A stretch of DNA of 64,000 nucleotides from Bog-473 sp963726005 (lineage in GTDB: Bacteria > Actinomycetota > Acidimicrobiia > Acidimicrobiales > RAAP-2): NCBI GenBank assembly GCA_963726005.1, contig CAVSAT010000020.1, positions 1 through 64,000 on the forward strand. Direction: 5' to 3'. The translations under genes were made by a program, and so were the position numbers. Positions 1-8,981 of this stretch are shown one piece after another (the first letter of the stretch is position 1; each line of letters opens with the position of its first letter). The notes beneath the pieces are model-generated. The model made no database searches, was not told the DNA's origin, and saw nothing but the letters and a program-made list of their open reading frames with translations.

Positions 1-47
1 TTTGGTGGAGGTGAAGGGACTCGAACCCTCGGCCTCTACATTGCGAA
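1..47 (-). repeat. attL-like copy of tRNA-Ala 3' end
   Basis: These 47 bases are identical to 11070-11116, covering the T arm, acceptor 3' strand, CCA and half of the anticodon loop. After base 47 the match to the tRNA stops and a different arm sequence begins. It is a partial gene and cannot fold as a tRNA. It is best read as the far attachment site of an integrated element. Confidence 0.85.
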
Positions 48-171
48 AGTGTGGCTCTCAGCGTTTTGACCAGGCCCTTTCCGAGAAGTTTCCAGGTAGC
101 GGCGTTTCGATCCCCTCAGCCTCCCTCACGATCCCTCTCCTTCCCTGTCGATAAGGTCACGTAAGGTCACG
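48..171. repeat. Attachment-site arm, module A, with 10-bp iterons
   Basis: This stretch aligns with 7569-7691 (module B): both carry the same succession of blocks (for example ttttgaccaggccctttc and ctccctcacgatccct) in the same order. It ends in two tandem 10-base units of the form (a/g)taaggtcac at 152-171. In module B the unit reads gtaaagacac. Repeats spaced one helical turn apart beside a core site suggest integrase arm-binding sites, which is an inference. Confidence 0.6.
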
Positions 172-430
172 CCGGAGAGGCTCTTCTCGGGTCTCTTTCG
201 CCGATCGGTACTCACGTACGAGCGGGATGCTCTCGCAACGCTGAGCGAATCGCTCCGCTGCTCTGTTGGCGACGATCACATTCTCCGGTGACCGCCAGGA
301 CATCATCCGACGCCTGATACGCCGTGTCACTTGATGTCTGGCAGACGACGGAATGGCAACGCTCCGTCGGCCAGCAGCCAGGTGATTGCGCTGGCGGAAG
401 ATGACGCGCCGCTGGAGATCGATGGTCCTG
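172..430. other. Intergenic region, no supported gene
   Basis: A minus-strand reading frame of 93 codons (438-157) crosses this stretch. It has no recognisable domain and no convincing start, and I do not support it as a gene. The first bases after the iterons (ccggagaggctcttct) resemble the sequence that follows the iterons at 11017-11034, so module A may extend to about 195. Confidence 0.4.
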
Positions 431-2983
431 TTATCCAATCTCGGTTCGCGCGAGCAGCCTCAGCGTCGGGCCAAGCGTCGCCATTCCCACGAGGAGAACG
501 ACGAGCCCGAGGATGACACCTACAGATGCCACGGGTATGTAGGGCATCGAGGAGCCCGCCAGTGCCTTCGACACGGCGACGACTGCGGCGATCTGCGCAG
601 CTGCACCCAGCACGACACCGACGAGCGTTATGCCGGCCGCCCGAAGGACCGTCATGGCGAGGAGCTGTCGGGCGGTTGCGCCGACCCTGCGCAGAAGCAA
701 GAGCTCTTCTCGTCCCTGCAGGGTGGCCACGACAAGGATGTTGACCAGCGCTACAGCGGCGAGCAGTCCAACGAGCGCCAGCAGGAGGTTGTTCGCGTAG
801 GAGGTTTGCGAATTGAGCAGTTCGTACTCGACGTTCGCCACGGTCCGGCTGCTCACCTGAAGGCCCTGATACTGCGACCTGAGAGAGCTGATCGCCGAGC
901 GCAAGGCCATCGGGCTCGCCTGCGGTGTACTGGCGACGAGCACTTCTGCGAGATTGTTCGCACCGAGATGGCCACCCGCAGAAGCCCCGGTCGGGACGAG
1001 CACGTCCGCGAAGCCGGCGGAGCGGGAGAAGATGGCGGTGATCTTTGCGCGATACGCGGTGCCGTCTGCCAGGTAGGTGGTGATGGTCTGTCCGAGGTGG
1101 ACGTCCATCGCGCCACTCCCGGCGATCAGAGTGCTCACGGCGACGTCGCCCGCGCCGAAGTGGGCCAGGTTCCCCTCGGTCACCCCAAGGTTCAACACGG
1201 AGCCGATGGGCCCGGGCGTGACGGCCTCGCCCGAAGCGTTTTCGGCGCCCTGGTACGGAACGTAGACCGTCGTCGGTACGAGACCGATGGCGCCGGTGAC
1301 GCCGGGCTCGGAGCCGATTGCTGTAAGCACCGATGGGTTGAGCCCGGGACCGGGCGCGCTGACGACAGTGCTTGCCGCAAGACGTTGGCGGCCTTGCATG
1401 GTAGCGGCGCGGATCGCGGTGGCGTCGATGATCGAGATGGCGCCGGCGAAGCAGACGGGCAGGGCGATCGCAACGGCGGCGGCCGCCATGCGACGCGAAC
1501 GAGCTCGGAGATCGGCACTGGCGAGGCGACCCGACGTCCCGCCGATGAGGACGAGCGGCAGGCGGAGGATCCGCTCGGCAAGCACCATTAGGTAGGGCGC
1601 GAGCAAGGCGATCCCGGCCATGAAGGCAAGGAGCACGAGCAGCGCCTGGTTCTGCTGCTGGGAAGCGTCGGGTTGCTGTAGGGCAACCGCGCTGAGCACC
1701 GCCCCCCCACCGAGCGCGCCGACGCCAAGGACGAGGCGCAAGGGACGCGGGAAGCGCCGCTCGATGCTCGCTTCTTTGAGCGCGGCGGCTGGCCGGATCC
1801 GGCTCGCCCGCCGGGCTGCGAAGAGGCCGGCGAGTTCGGCGACGACCACTGCCGCAGCGATCGAGGGCAAGAGCTCCACCGGGCTCGTCCAAGCACGGGC
1901 GGAGGGTGGAGCGAACTGGTGGGCGACCAGGCCACGGACCGAGAGCGATGCGAGCCACGTGCCAGGGAAGTAGGCGAGAAATCCGGCAAGGACGCCGAGC
2001 GCGGCGAGCTCAACCATGATCATGCGCCGGACCTGACCCGGCGTGGCACCGACCGCGCGCAAAAGGGCCGTCGTGCGCGCCCGCTCAGCGACCGAGAAGG
2101 CGACGGTGCTCGCGACGACGAAGAGCGAGATGGGCACGATGGTCATGCCGGCACCGCCACCGAATAGCGACAGGTTCGACAGGCCGTTCGTAGCGGCGAC
2201 GTCCTCGGCTATCCCCCGGGATCTCCCACTCAGCACCGAGAGGTGTTGTCCCGAGAGCACCGCGCGCACTCGGGGAGTGAGCTGGGCAGAGGAGACGCCG
2301 GGCCGGGCGACGATGCCGATGAGGTCCGCCTCGCCGGGATGGCCATAGAGGGCTGCGGCTTCAGGATCGGAGAAGAACACCGTCCAGGTTCCTGCCGGGT
2401 CGCCGGCCGGCGCAGCGGCGATGCCCACGATGGTGAAGGAAAAGAGCGGCTGGCCGATGAGACGAACCTCGTCGCCGACGCCAAGTCCGGTGGACCTGGC
2501 CACACCTCTACCGAGCACGAGTTGGTTCGAAGCGCTCGGCGCGTGACCCGAAAGAAGCTTGAAGGGTGTGAGTACCGCGCTCTGCCAGCCGTAGCCGGTG
2601 AGCGGCTCGGCGCTCGTCCCGGTGGCTACCTGGCCGTTGGGCAGCGAGAGCGCTATGGGCACCGACTGGTCCGCGACGGCATCGCGCACGCCGGGGACAT
2701 TCCCGAGTGCCGTCGCCACGGTGGCGGGGACACGTCGGTAGCTCGTGAGGGGGAGAATGTCGGTTGTCGCGTCTTGGCCGCTGCCGGAGGTGAAAGCGAC
2801 GTCCGGCTTGCCCGTGACGACGATGGTCGTTGCTGCGAGGCGCTCGGATGGGACCGACGAGTTTTTCCTTGCTTCTCCGACCGAGAACGCCCAGATGACG
2901 ACCGAGGCGGCAATCGTCAACGCGACAAGGATACCGACGATCGGCGCCGGTCGGTGCCTGAGGGTGGCAAGGAGTTGCCTCAT
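431..2983 (-). CDS. ABC transporter permease, FtsX/MacB-like
   Basis: An 850-residue membrane protein with an N-terminal membrane segment (about 13-35) and a long extracytoplasmic domain. A first FtsX core follows (about 275-400, with an AERARTTALLRAVGA motif), then central membrane segments and a second periplasmic-type domain. A second FtsX core lies at the C-terminus (about 740-850, with a GREELLLLRRVGAT motif). Two FtsX cores in one chain are typical of large lipoprotein, peptide or drug export permeases. The ATG overlaps the stop of the ATPase gene upstream by 4 bases, so the two are translated together. The substrate is unknown. The gene lies at the left end of the island, so it is acquired cargo. 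Confidence 0.9.
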   Translation of the reverse strand: MRQLLATLRHRPAPIVGILVALTIAASVVIWAFSVGEARKNSSVPSERLAATTIVVTGKPDVAFTSGSGQDATTDILPLTSYRRVPATVATALGNVPGVRDAVADQSVPIALSLPNGQVATGTSAEPLTGYGWQSAVLTPFKLLSGHAPSASNQLVLGRGVARSTGLGVGDEVRLIGQPLFSFTIVGIAAAPAGDPAGTWTVFFSDPEAAALYGHPGEADLIGIVARPGVSSAQLTPRVRAVLSGQHLSVLSGRSRGIAEDVAATNGLSNLSLFGGGAGMTIVPISLFVVASTVAFSVAERARTTALLRAVGATPGQVRRMIMVELAALGVLAGFLAYFPGTWLASLSVRGLVAHQFAPPSARAWTSPVELLPSIAAAVVVAELAGLFAARRASRIRPAAALKEASIERRFPRPLRLVLGVGALGGGAVLSAVALQQPDASQQQNQALLVLLAFMAGIALLAPYLMVLAERILRLPLVLIGGTSGRLASADLRARSRRMAAAAVAIALPVCFAGAISIIDATAIRAATMQGRQRLAASTVVSAPGPGLNPSVLTAIGSEPGVTGAIGLVPTTVYVPYQGAENASGEAVTPGPIGSVLNLGVTEGNLAHFGAGDVAVSTLIAGSGAMDVHLGQTITTYLADGTAYRAKITAIFSRSAGFADVLVPTGASAGGHLGANNLAEVLVASTPQASPMALRSAISSLRSQYQGLQVSSRTVANVEYELLNSQTSYANNLLLALVGLLAAVALVNILVVATLQGREELLLLRRVGATARQLLAMTVLRAAGITLVGVVLGAAAQIAAVVAVSKALAGSSMPYIPVASVGVILGLVVLLVGMATLGPTLRLLARTEIG

Positions 2984-3798
2984 CGGAGATCCTCTCCCGA
3001 ATGCGCCGCTTCCCCGAGGCGCCGCAGGATCGCGGCGAGCTCGCCCGCGTCCGGCGCCTCGATTTGGACGACGAGCTTTCCGCGGTCGAGGAGCAAGACC
3101 CGGTCCGCTTGGGCGGCAACAGTGGGCTCGTGGGTCACCACCACGACGGTCTGACGAAGCTCATCCACGGCCTGGCGGAGCAGGTTGACGATCGCCTCCG
3201 AGGTGTACGGGTCGAGCGCTGCGGTGGGCTCGTCGGCGAAGATCACCTCTGGTCGTGCGACCAGCGCCCGGGCGATCGCTACGCGCTGTTGTTGGCCCCC
3301 CGACAGCGTTCCAGGAAGGCGCCGCAGCTGGCCAGCGATGCCGACGCGCTCGGCGAGCTGCTCGACGTGGCGCCGGTCGACGTGACGATGGTCGAGGCGG
3401 AGCGGCAAAGCGATGTTCTCCGCCACCGAGAGGCTCGGGACGAGGTTGAACGCCTGGAACACGAAACCGACTCGCTCGCGACGCAGTATCGACAGCTTGC
3501 GCCGGCTCAAGCCGTTGAGGTCGGTACTGCCGAGGCGCACGGCGCCCGACGTCGGACGGTCAAGGCCGGCGGCAACCTGGAGGAGGGTTGACTTTCCCGA
3601 GCCCGAGAGGCCCATGACCGCGCTGAACGACGCATGGGGGAACGCGGCGGTGACTCCTAGCAACGCCCCAGTGCCACTTCGGCGACGGCCATAGCGCTTC
3701 GTGACGGCATCGAGCTTGACCGCCGCACGCGGCAAGGCGTCATGCGGGTCTCCCTCCACGGTCGATCGGTCCGTCCAGTCCGCGGTTGCAGTCCTCAT
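2980..3798 (-). CDS. ABC transporter ATP-binding protein (LolD/MacB type)
   Basis: A 272-residue ATPase partner of the FtsX permease. It has Walker A GLSGSGKST, a Q-loop (VFQAFNLVPSLS), signature LSGGQQQR, Walker B VIFADEPTAALD and a switch His in VVVVTHEP. I chose the ATG at 3798 because it overlaps the stop of a short upstream frame as ATGA. A longer TTG-started frame (3972) only reads through duplicated upstream DNA. The leader region is a duplicate of the tetR tail and membrane-gene start found at 4955-5165, so expression may have been taken over from the neighbouring TetR-controlled unit. Confidence 0.9.
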   Translation of the reverse strand: MRTATADWTDRSTVEGDPHDALPRAAVKLDAVTKRYGRRRSGTGALLGVTAAFPHASFSAVMGLSGSGKSTLLQVAAGLDRPTSGAVRLGSTDLNGLSRRKLSILRRERVGFVFQAFNLVPSLSVAENIALPLRLDHRHVDRRHVEQLAERVGIAGQLRRLPGTLSGGQQQRVAIARALVARPEVIFADEPTAALDPYTSEAIVNLLRQAVDELRQTVVVVTHEPTVAAQADRVLLLDRGKLVVQIEAPDAGELAAILRRLGEAAHSGEDLR

Positions 3799-3887
3799 CG
3801 GTCCAGCGTCGGGAATCGGCGTTCTCGGACGGGGGCAGGATTCGGTTCGCGGTGCAAGGTCGAAGTCGTTGTCACGTATATCTCCAT
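3795..3887 (-). other. Short leader frame coupled to the ABC ATPase
   Basis: A 30-codon frame starts METYV-like (MEIYVTTTSTL), and its TGA overlaps the ATPase ATG. It is the decayed copy of the first codons of the membrane-protein gene at 5034, where the matching text is METYVTTTSTL. The in-frame upstream part of the copy contains a TAG. It may act only to deliver ribosomes to the ATPase start, so I do not call it a functional peptide. Confidence 0.5.
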
Positions 3888-4053
3888 TTGCGTCGTTGTT
3901 GCCTAGGTAAGACTGCGTTTCGTATGGACTGCGAGGTGACCATTCGCCGCGTGCTGCCGGCGCGGGGTTCAACCGAGGATGAGCAGTCGGGCGACGGATT
4001 GTTCCGCCATTTCCTCTACCAAGGCAGGCGACGGAGAGTCGGGCAGATTCATG
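3841..4053. repeat. Direct repeat copy 1 (tetR tail / membrane-gene head)
   Basis: About 213 bases match 4955-5165 with scattered substitutions and small indels. The copy holds, in minus-strand order, the last codons of a tetR gene, the short intergenic stretch and the beginning of the DUF998-type gene. Copies in the same orientation 1.1 kb apart could recombine and delete the membrane-protein gene. Confidence 0.85.
3969..4052 (-). pseudogene. Remnant of a TetR C-terminus
   Basis: This minus-strand frame reads MNLPDSPSP...EEMAEQSVARLLILG and then stops. It matches the last 27 residues of the intact TetR gene at 5081-5701 (MNQPDFPWP...EEMAEQSVARLLILD). No further tetR sequence is found upstream, so this is the 3' end carried along by the duplication. 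Confidence 0.75.
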
Positions 4054-4185
4054 TGGCTCCGTCCCTACCGTCTGCTCGTCCGCCCGCCATGACCAAGCCG
4101 AATTGTGGGTCGTTTCGCTCGTAACTCACCGTCCGACCATTCACCGGTTTGCCCCGCCACTAATGGCGTGCAGAAGGACCGATCT

Positions 4186-5034
4186 CTAAAAGCGGCCCTT
4201 CTTCTGCTCGACGTCACGGCTTACCGCATACTGCAATCTCCCACCGCGCCGCAGGACGCGGATTAAGAAGACCGTCCCAGGCACCGTGACCGCAATGCTT
4301 GCCGCCTTTTCGAAGAGACCGGCCGGTCCATGGCCAGCCATGGCGACTCCGAATGCGGCAAGGAGTGCCATCATGAGCACGGCCGCAGTACGCAGCCAGG
4401 TCGGCCACCCTCGCCAGCCCCGCTCGACGGAGAGTCGACTGGCGAGGACGAACAGGAACGCAACGGTCGCGATCAGGGCGACGAAGGTCGCCGATGTATG
4501 GATCGAACCATGGAGCGTCGCTGAAATCGGGCGCACCACCCCGATTGGGTATCCCTTGGAGGGATCCTCGATGAAGATGCCGACGATGATCATGCTGAGA
4601 CCGGCGATACCCTGCAGGACGGGGCCCCAGGTTGATCCTCGGCCAGGGGCGAGTGTCTTTCGCAATGCCAGTGCGAAGCAGAGGTTGAGGATTCCGAAAA
4701 CAATGAAGTTCGTGATTTGGACCCAGCCTCCCGGTCCGAGGCTCAGCGCACTCTCGGGTTGGCGAAAGGCGTTGTACCCAGGGCGAAAGAAGCCGTCGAC
4801 CCAGACCGTCAGGTTGAAGACAAGACCGCCGACAAGAGCGGCGGTCAACAGAGCTCGGTGAGCCCACGATCCCGGGGTGAGCAATCGTAGGCGATCGCTT
4901 CCCACGCTTGTTCGTGGCGGATCATGTAGTACATCAACGCCGATGGAAGCAGGGTTCGGTTCGGGGTGCAAAGTTGAAGTCGTTGTCACGTATGTCTCCA
5001 TTTGGGTTGTTGACGAGGTAAGACTGCGTTTCAT
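4186..5034 (-). CDS. DUF998-family integral membrane protein
   Basis: A 282-residue protein with a hydrophilic N-terminus of about 50 residues followed by six or seven hydrophobic segments. The spacing and motifs are those of DUF998 proteins: a PGYNAFRQPESALSLGPGGW loop, a GI(L/F)NL segment and a conserved HGSIHTSA loop. The function of the family is unknown. The start is either ATG 5034 or ATG 5001 (METYV). The gene lies 46 bases downstream of tetR on the same strand, so it is probably in one transcription unit and under that regulator. The 5' end is part of the 213-bp direct repeat. Confidence 0.75.
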   Translation of the reverse strand: MKRSLTSSTTQMETYVTTTSTLHPEPNPASIGVDVLHDPPRTSVGSDRLRLLTPGSWAHRALLTAALVGGLVFNLTVWVDGFFRPGYNAFRQPESALSLGPGGWVQITNFIVFGILNLCFALALRKTLAPGRGSTWGPVLQGIAGLSMIIVGIFIEDPSKGYPIGVVRPISATLHGSIHTSATFVALIATVAFLFVLASRLSVERGWRGWPTWLRTAAVLMMALLAAFGVAMAGHGPAGLFEKAASIAVTVPGTVFLIRVLRRGGRLQYAVSRDVEQKKGRF

Positions 5035-5165
5035 ACGGACTGCGAGGCGACCATTCGCGGCGTGCTACGCGGCGCGGGGTTCAATCGAGGATGAGCAGTC
5101 GGGCGACGGATTGTTCCGCCATTTCCTCAGCCGAGGCAGGCCACGGAAAGTCGGGCTGATTCATG
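4955..5165. repeat. Direct repeat copy 2 (intact tetR end / membrane-gene start)
   Basis: The original-looking copy of the repeat at 3841-4053. Here both flanking frames are intact: tetR ends at 5081 and the DUF998-type gene begins at 5034. The divergence between copies is moderate, so the duplication is not recent. Confidence 0.85.
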
Positions 5166-5701
5166 CGGAGTAGCACCAATCCGTGCAGGTGCGCCCATAC
5201 CTGAGCAGCAAGGTAGAACGGGTCGTCGGTTGCACGTGCTCTACCGGCTTCTTGGCATCGTTCTATAGAATGGGCGAGCGCCTCGAATGCAGTATTGGGT
5301 TCGGGCGGGTTCGCCGGAGGAGCTTGATGGCTGAACATGAACCTGTAGGGTCCCCGGTACTCAAGCGCGAACCTGCAGTACGTTCGGCAGCGCGCTTGTA
5401 GCGCCTCGACCGGGTCGGTGATTGACGCGCTGGCAATATCTCGCGCCTCGCTGAAGGTAGCGAAGCTTCGCTCGACCACAGCCATCTTCAGGTGCTCAAC
5501 ATCAGCGAAGTGGCGATAGATCGATGGCGCAGCGATGCCAATCCTGTTGGCAACTGCCCGAAGCGAGAGCTGATCTGCATCGCCGGACTCTGCGATCAAC
5601 TCGCTTGCCACGGCGACGATCTCTTCTCGCAGTCGATCACCTTGGCCACGTGGGTTGCGGCGACGAATCCCGCGAACAGAACCTTTAACTTCAGCAGCCA
5701 T
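5081..5701 (-). CDS. TetR/AcrR family transcriptional regulator
   Basis: A 206-residue regulator. The N-terminal helix-turn-helix spans about residues 25-70 (LSLRAVANRIGIAAPSIYRHF). The C-terminal ligand domain is of the WHG type (AAQVWAHLHGLVLLR). It leads a unit with the DUF998-type membrane protein, and its duplicated tail precedes the ABC exporter genes, so it may control both. The upstream 5702-5760 is unusually AT-rich and carries an inverted repeat, suggesting autoregulation. The ligand cannot be read from the sequence. Confidence 0.9.
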   Translation of the reverse strand: MAAEVKGSVRGIRRRNPRGQGDRLREEIVAVASELIAESGDADQLSLRAVANRIGIAAPSIYRHFADVEHLKMAVVERSFATFSEARDIASASITDPVEALQARCRTYCRFALEYRGPYRFMFSHQAPPANPPEPNTAFEALAHSIERCQEAGRARATDDPFYLAAQVWAHLHGLVLLRMNQPDFPWPASAEEMAEQSVARLLILD

Positions 5702-5728
5702 ATCTACGCTTTCATTATTAGCTTGTGA

Positions 5729-5740
5729 TGTAAGTTTACA
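5729..5740. promoter_or_regulatory. Candidate TetR operator
   Basis: TGTAA-gt-TTACA is an inverted repeat 28 bases upstream of the tetR start, in an AT-rich stretch. A TAAACTT block also occurs twice on the minus strand, 15 bases apart. Position and symmetry suit an autoregulatory operator; this is an inference. Confidence 0.4.
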
Positions 5741-5982
5741 GTAGAAGTTTAAGTTGTCAAATCCAGTCGTCCAGGGCTATCGGTGTGCCCGAGCCGCCCA
5801 CCGTCCCGGCAGCGAACGTGGACGCTTCTGGACTGTCTAAACGGGGCTTACGACCTCGACCGGGCTGATCCACAATGTCGACATGGGAGGACCGCTGCGG
5901 CTCGGGCGCCGTTCGCTGGTGCAAGGGCTCGGAGCAGCCACGCCCACCGTCGTCTTGTTGAGCACCCTTTTCACCGCTGCCA
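5741..5982. other. Intergenic region, no supported gene
   Basis: About 240 bases between the tetR promoter and the end of the broken epimerase gene. I see no frame with a recognisable domain and no clear terminator. Confidence 0.4.
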
Positions 5983-7342
5983 TCAGATCTGCCCTGACAC
6001 CCGGGGAACACGGTGGCGGGCCATTCGGTCGAACGCCACACGGTGTACCGGCGCGAGCAGCTTCCAGTAAAGAAAGCCCGGTACGCCACGGGGACGGAAC
6101 GCGGCTACCTGGTGAAGGACACCTTGACCGGCGCGGTACCCGAGCCAGGCGTCACCGGGGAACCATCCGACGCTCCGCAGCACCAGCTCGCCCGCCTCGA
6201 CGCGGGCGATGCGCCACCAGTCGACAAGCGCTCCCGGCACCACGGCCGCGGGCCGGCGTCGTCGAAGGCGTTCGCCTACGAGGCGCCCGAGGACAAGGCG
6301 GGCCATCCACCCGGGCGCAGCGCCGTACCAGCTGAGCCGCCCACCGATCGTCCCCAGATCGCGAACGACCACGTCCTCGAGACCTGGTGGGATTGCTACA
6401 TCAACTACGACGGAGTAGACGCCGTCGACCAGGCCGTTCTGGCGCGCGAGCACCGAGCGAGTCACTTCCTCGTCCTGGTTGTCGAGCGCGGCAGCAAGGC
6501 GCGCGCTCGACCCCCATCGGCCTGACCGAGAACGCCCGTCTCGCCAGCTCGGGGTCAACCACCACCACCTCGGTGACGAGACTCTCGATCAACGCATGGC
6601 TCACCGAGCGATCGACCGGCGTCACGAGGTCGACCCAATACGACGAGAGGTGCGGCGTGAGCCACGGGATGTCGATGATGCGACGGGGACGTAGACCCCG
6701 GACGCGGGCGTACGCGGTGATCATCTCGCGGTACGTCGTGACGTCAGCGCCGCCGATCTCGTAGATGCCGGGGGCGACGTGGAGCGACTGCTCCAGATAG
6801 CCAAGCAGGTCGACGAGCGCGACGGGCTGGATCCGAGTGCGTACCCAACGGGGACAGACCATGGCCGGCAGTCGCTCGGTCAGGTAACGCAGCATTTCGA
6901 AGGAGATGCTGCCCGAACCGAACACCACCGCGGCCCGGAGCTCGATCACGGCCACACCGGCAGCGGCGAGGGCCGAACCCACCTCGTGCCTGCTTGCCAG
7001 GTGTGCGGAGCCCGGGGCGTCCCCGAGCGCTCCGACGTAGATGATCCGGCCGACGCCGGCCTGCGCCGCCGCCTGGCCGAAGGCGGTGGCCAGACGGAGG
7101 TCGACCTCACGGAACCCACCGCCGGCGGCCATCGAATGGACGAGGTAATACGCCACCTCGACACCTACCAGGGCGATAGCCGTAGCCTCCTCGTCGCCCA
7201 CGTCAACAGCGATGGCCCTCGCGTCCGTCGAAACGGAGCTCACGGAACGTCCGAGGGCGACCACGTCGTGCCCACTGTCGAGCAGGTGCGCCGTGAGGGC
7301 ACGTCCGACGAAGCCAGAGGCCCCGGCGATGGCAACGATCAT
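5983..7342 (-). pseudogene. NAD(P)-binding epimerase with DUF2867 domain, frameshifted
   Basis: The N-terminal part (7342 down to about 6511) is an extended short-chain dehydrogenase/NmrA-like Rossmann protein with the nucleotide motif AGASGFVG and a YLVHSM segment. After a run of five C (plus strand 6511-6515) the frame is lost. The C-terminal half continues in another frame (to 5983) as a DUF2867 domain with PGALVDWWRI and GDAWLGYRAG motifs. Removing one base from the run restores one chain of about 450 residues. It is either a real frameshift mutation or a sequencing error in a homopolymer. I chose ATG 7342 because it directly precedes the Rossmann motif. Confidence 0.8.
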
Positions 7343-7522
7343 CGGGAGCCTTTCCCAAGAGAGGGATTCAGTATCGCCGCTGAGCAGCTGGGCCTCCAGC
7401 ACAGGCCGACTCGTAAGCCCCGCCCGACGACGCCAGATCGGGTCGCGGCGACGGCTAGCCGCCGCGAGGGTGTTCGCGCCCTGGCACCATCGAACCCGGG
7501 AAAGTCCACGTCATCGGCGTGG
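7343..7522. other. Intergenic region before module B
   Basis: About 180 bases upstream of the epimerase gene. No gene is supported; the right edge runs into the degenerate tRNA copy of module B. Confidence 0.35.
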
Positions 7523-7691
7523 TTGGTGAAGGTGAGCGGGCGCGAACCGCCGACTTCTAAGATGCGAAAGTGTGGTTCTCAGCCTTTTGACCAGGCCCTT
7601 TCTGAGGACCTTCCTGGTGGCGACGTTTAGATCCCCTCAGGCTCCCTCACGATCCCTCCCCTTCCCTCTCGATAAAGACACGTAAAGACAC
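7523..7691. repeat. Internal attachment-like module B with degenerate tRNA and iterons
   Basis: Bases 7523-7568 are a mutated version of the tRNA-Ala 3' copy at 1-47, with the spacing kept and the core end atgcgaaagtgtgg preserved. The following arm matches 48-150, and two tandem (a/g)taaagacac units lie at 7672-7691. The order tRNA part, arm, iterons is the same as in module A. I read it as the left end of a second integrated element or the junction of two tandem elements. Confidence 0.65.
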
Positions 7692-7695
7692 GATT

Positions 7696-8097
7696 TCAGG
7701 CCGTCTCCGTGCGATTCCGACACCGGTTGATGGCGATGAAGCGGTCGAGATCATCAACGTCGTATCGGGTGGACCCAGCGACCTTGACTATCGGCAGCTC
7801 ACCACGGGAGGCAAGACGCTCAATCGTCGCCCGCGACACACTCAGATAGTCCGCAGCGGCGTCGATCGGCAATAGACGTCGAGGGCGCCTCGTAGTCACG
7901 AGGGCTTCGTGTCGAGCCAGGTTCGACGGCTGGTCAAGCCCCGTCAGTATCGGACGCGATCCAGGGCTGTCAGCCTCGGCCATTAGCGGTAGGCCCGATT
8001 TTCGGCCAACGAGCCACCTGTACTTTCGACCCAGATGCCGTTGCTCAGCCACATTGTCTTGATCACCATCGTTCGACCTCACGACATCGTTGTCCAC
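7696..8097 (-). CDS. Excisionase-like helix-turn-helix protein
   Basis: A 133-residue protein. The C-terminal 60 residues form a MerR/excisionase-type HTH_17 domain (DAAADYLSVSRATIERLASRGELP, then a wing with GSTRYDVDDLDRFI), which in mobile elements binds DNA to direct excision or controls the integrase. The N-terminal 70 residues are unrecognised and polar, so an internal start is possible. Its stop lies 5 bases from the iterons of module B, where an integrase gene would be expected in actinobacterial integrative elements. No such gene is present. Confidence 0.75.
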   Translation of the reverse strand: MDNDVVRSNDGDQDNVAEQRHLGRKYRWLVGRKSGLPLMAEADSPGSRPILTGLDQPSNLARHEALVTTRRPRRLLPIDAAADYLSVSRATIERLASRGELPIVKVAGSTRYDVDDLDRFIAINRCRNRTETA

Positions 8098-8406
8098 CTA
8101 GCAGGCGGACTTGTAGCCACTATCCACCCCCACTCACCGCTCGAATCTCTATTCGGCGGCTTCTGATTGAATTTGGATTTGTGACAATGAGGCCGGCGCG
8201 GATACGTGAGGTCCGAGGCCGGTTGACCAGAGCTCCCGTCATGGTTAGGGCGGGGCTTTTTGCCGAATTGGACCTAATGCACGGTGCTGAGACCTATGGG
8301 ACCATCGGCGGAATCGATGCTGAGCTCCTATGCAGACGCTCCGGCGTTTGGTGGTTGCCGTCGGCCCGGTGATTCCATTTCGGTCCTGATGCACCCACGC
8401 GTCTCG
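8098..8406. other. Intergenic region, no supported gene
   Basis: About 310 bases upstream of the excisionase-like gene and downstream of the SnoaL-like gene. Short frames are present but none shows a domain. The 8150-8185 stretch is comparatively AT-rich and could hold the excisionase promoter. Confidence 0.35.
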
Positions 8407-8976
8407 CTACGCGGAATCGGGCACTTGCCACAAGCCGACGGGCGCTTTCCCCAATGGGTAGTGGCCCGGAAGCCGCTCGCCCGACATGGCTCGCTCCATG
8501 CGTTGCTGCATGCCGGGCAGGAGCGTCCCGTCTTTGATCATCTCCATGAAGGTGGCGCCGGCGTTCCCCACGTCGAAGAAGTCCCGCTGCCAGCTCCACT
8601 GAAAGTGTCCGGCATAGCGAAACCAGCTCCCGCCGAGGCCGGCGATCTCGTAGTGCGATCCGTCGGCCCGGGTGGAATCGGCAATCTGCTTCCACAACCC
8701 CAAGACCTCTCCCTGTTGGTCGTCAATCAACACCTTTTGATAGGGGTAGGTCCACCCTTCCAACCCGCTCATCTCGAGCCCGAAGGCCAGCTCACGGAGC
8801 TCTTCTCGACCGACGGCCATGAACTCGTCGTTCGCACCGACGTTCCAGCCATACGTGGCATCCTCCGTGAACATGTCGGCCATATGGCGCCAGTCCCGGT
8901 TCGCCTCACCGTCCCGGTTGGCCTGCAGCCAACGTTCAACCATTTCTTCCAATTCAGCTCGTGGGAACGCGGGCAT
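8407..8976 (-). CDS. SnoaL-like / NTF2-fold family protein
   Basis: A 189-residue protein with the NTF2-like pattern: an N-terminal helix (ELEEMVERWLQANRD), then WRHMADMFTEDATYGW and a later AGLGGSWFRYAGHFQWSWQRDFFD strand region. In actinobacteria such proteins often accompany ferredoxins, P450s and F420 enzymes in steroid or lipid breakdown clusters. Here a ferredoxin tail lies 5 bases upstream in the same direction, so the gene was probably co-transcribed with it. The enzymatic role is unknown. Confidence 0.7.
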   Translation of the reverse strand: MPAFPRAELEEMVERWLQANRDGEANRDWRHMADMFTEDATYGWNVGANDEFMAVGREELRELAFGLEMSGLEGWTYPYQKVLIDDQQGEVLGLWKQIADSTRADGSHYEIAGLGGSWFRYAGHFQWSWQRDFFDVGNAGATFMEMIKDGTLLPGMQQRMERAMSGERLPGHYPLGKAPVGLWQVPDSA

Positions 8977-8981
8977 GTCGT

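Noticed and set aside
157..438. 93-codon minus-strand frame beside module A, where an integrase or excisionase gene might lie
   Set aside because: No recombinase motif, no domain, arginine-rich out-of-frame look.
386..1591. Long plus-strand frame opposite the FtsX permease
   Set aside because: Composition of a shadow frame; the minus strand has clear membrane and FtsX motifs.
5883..6335. 150-codon plus-strand frame
   Set aside because: Opposite the DUF2867 half of the broken epimerase, which has recognisable motifs.
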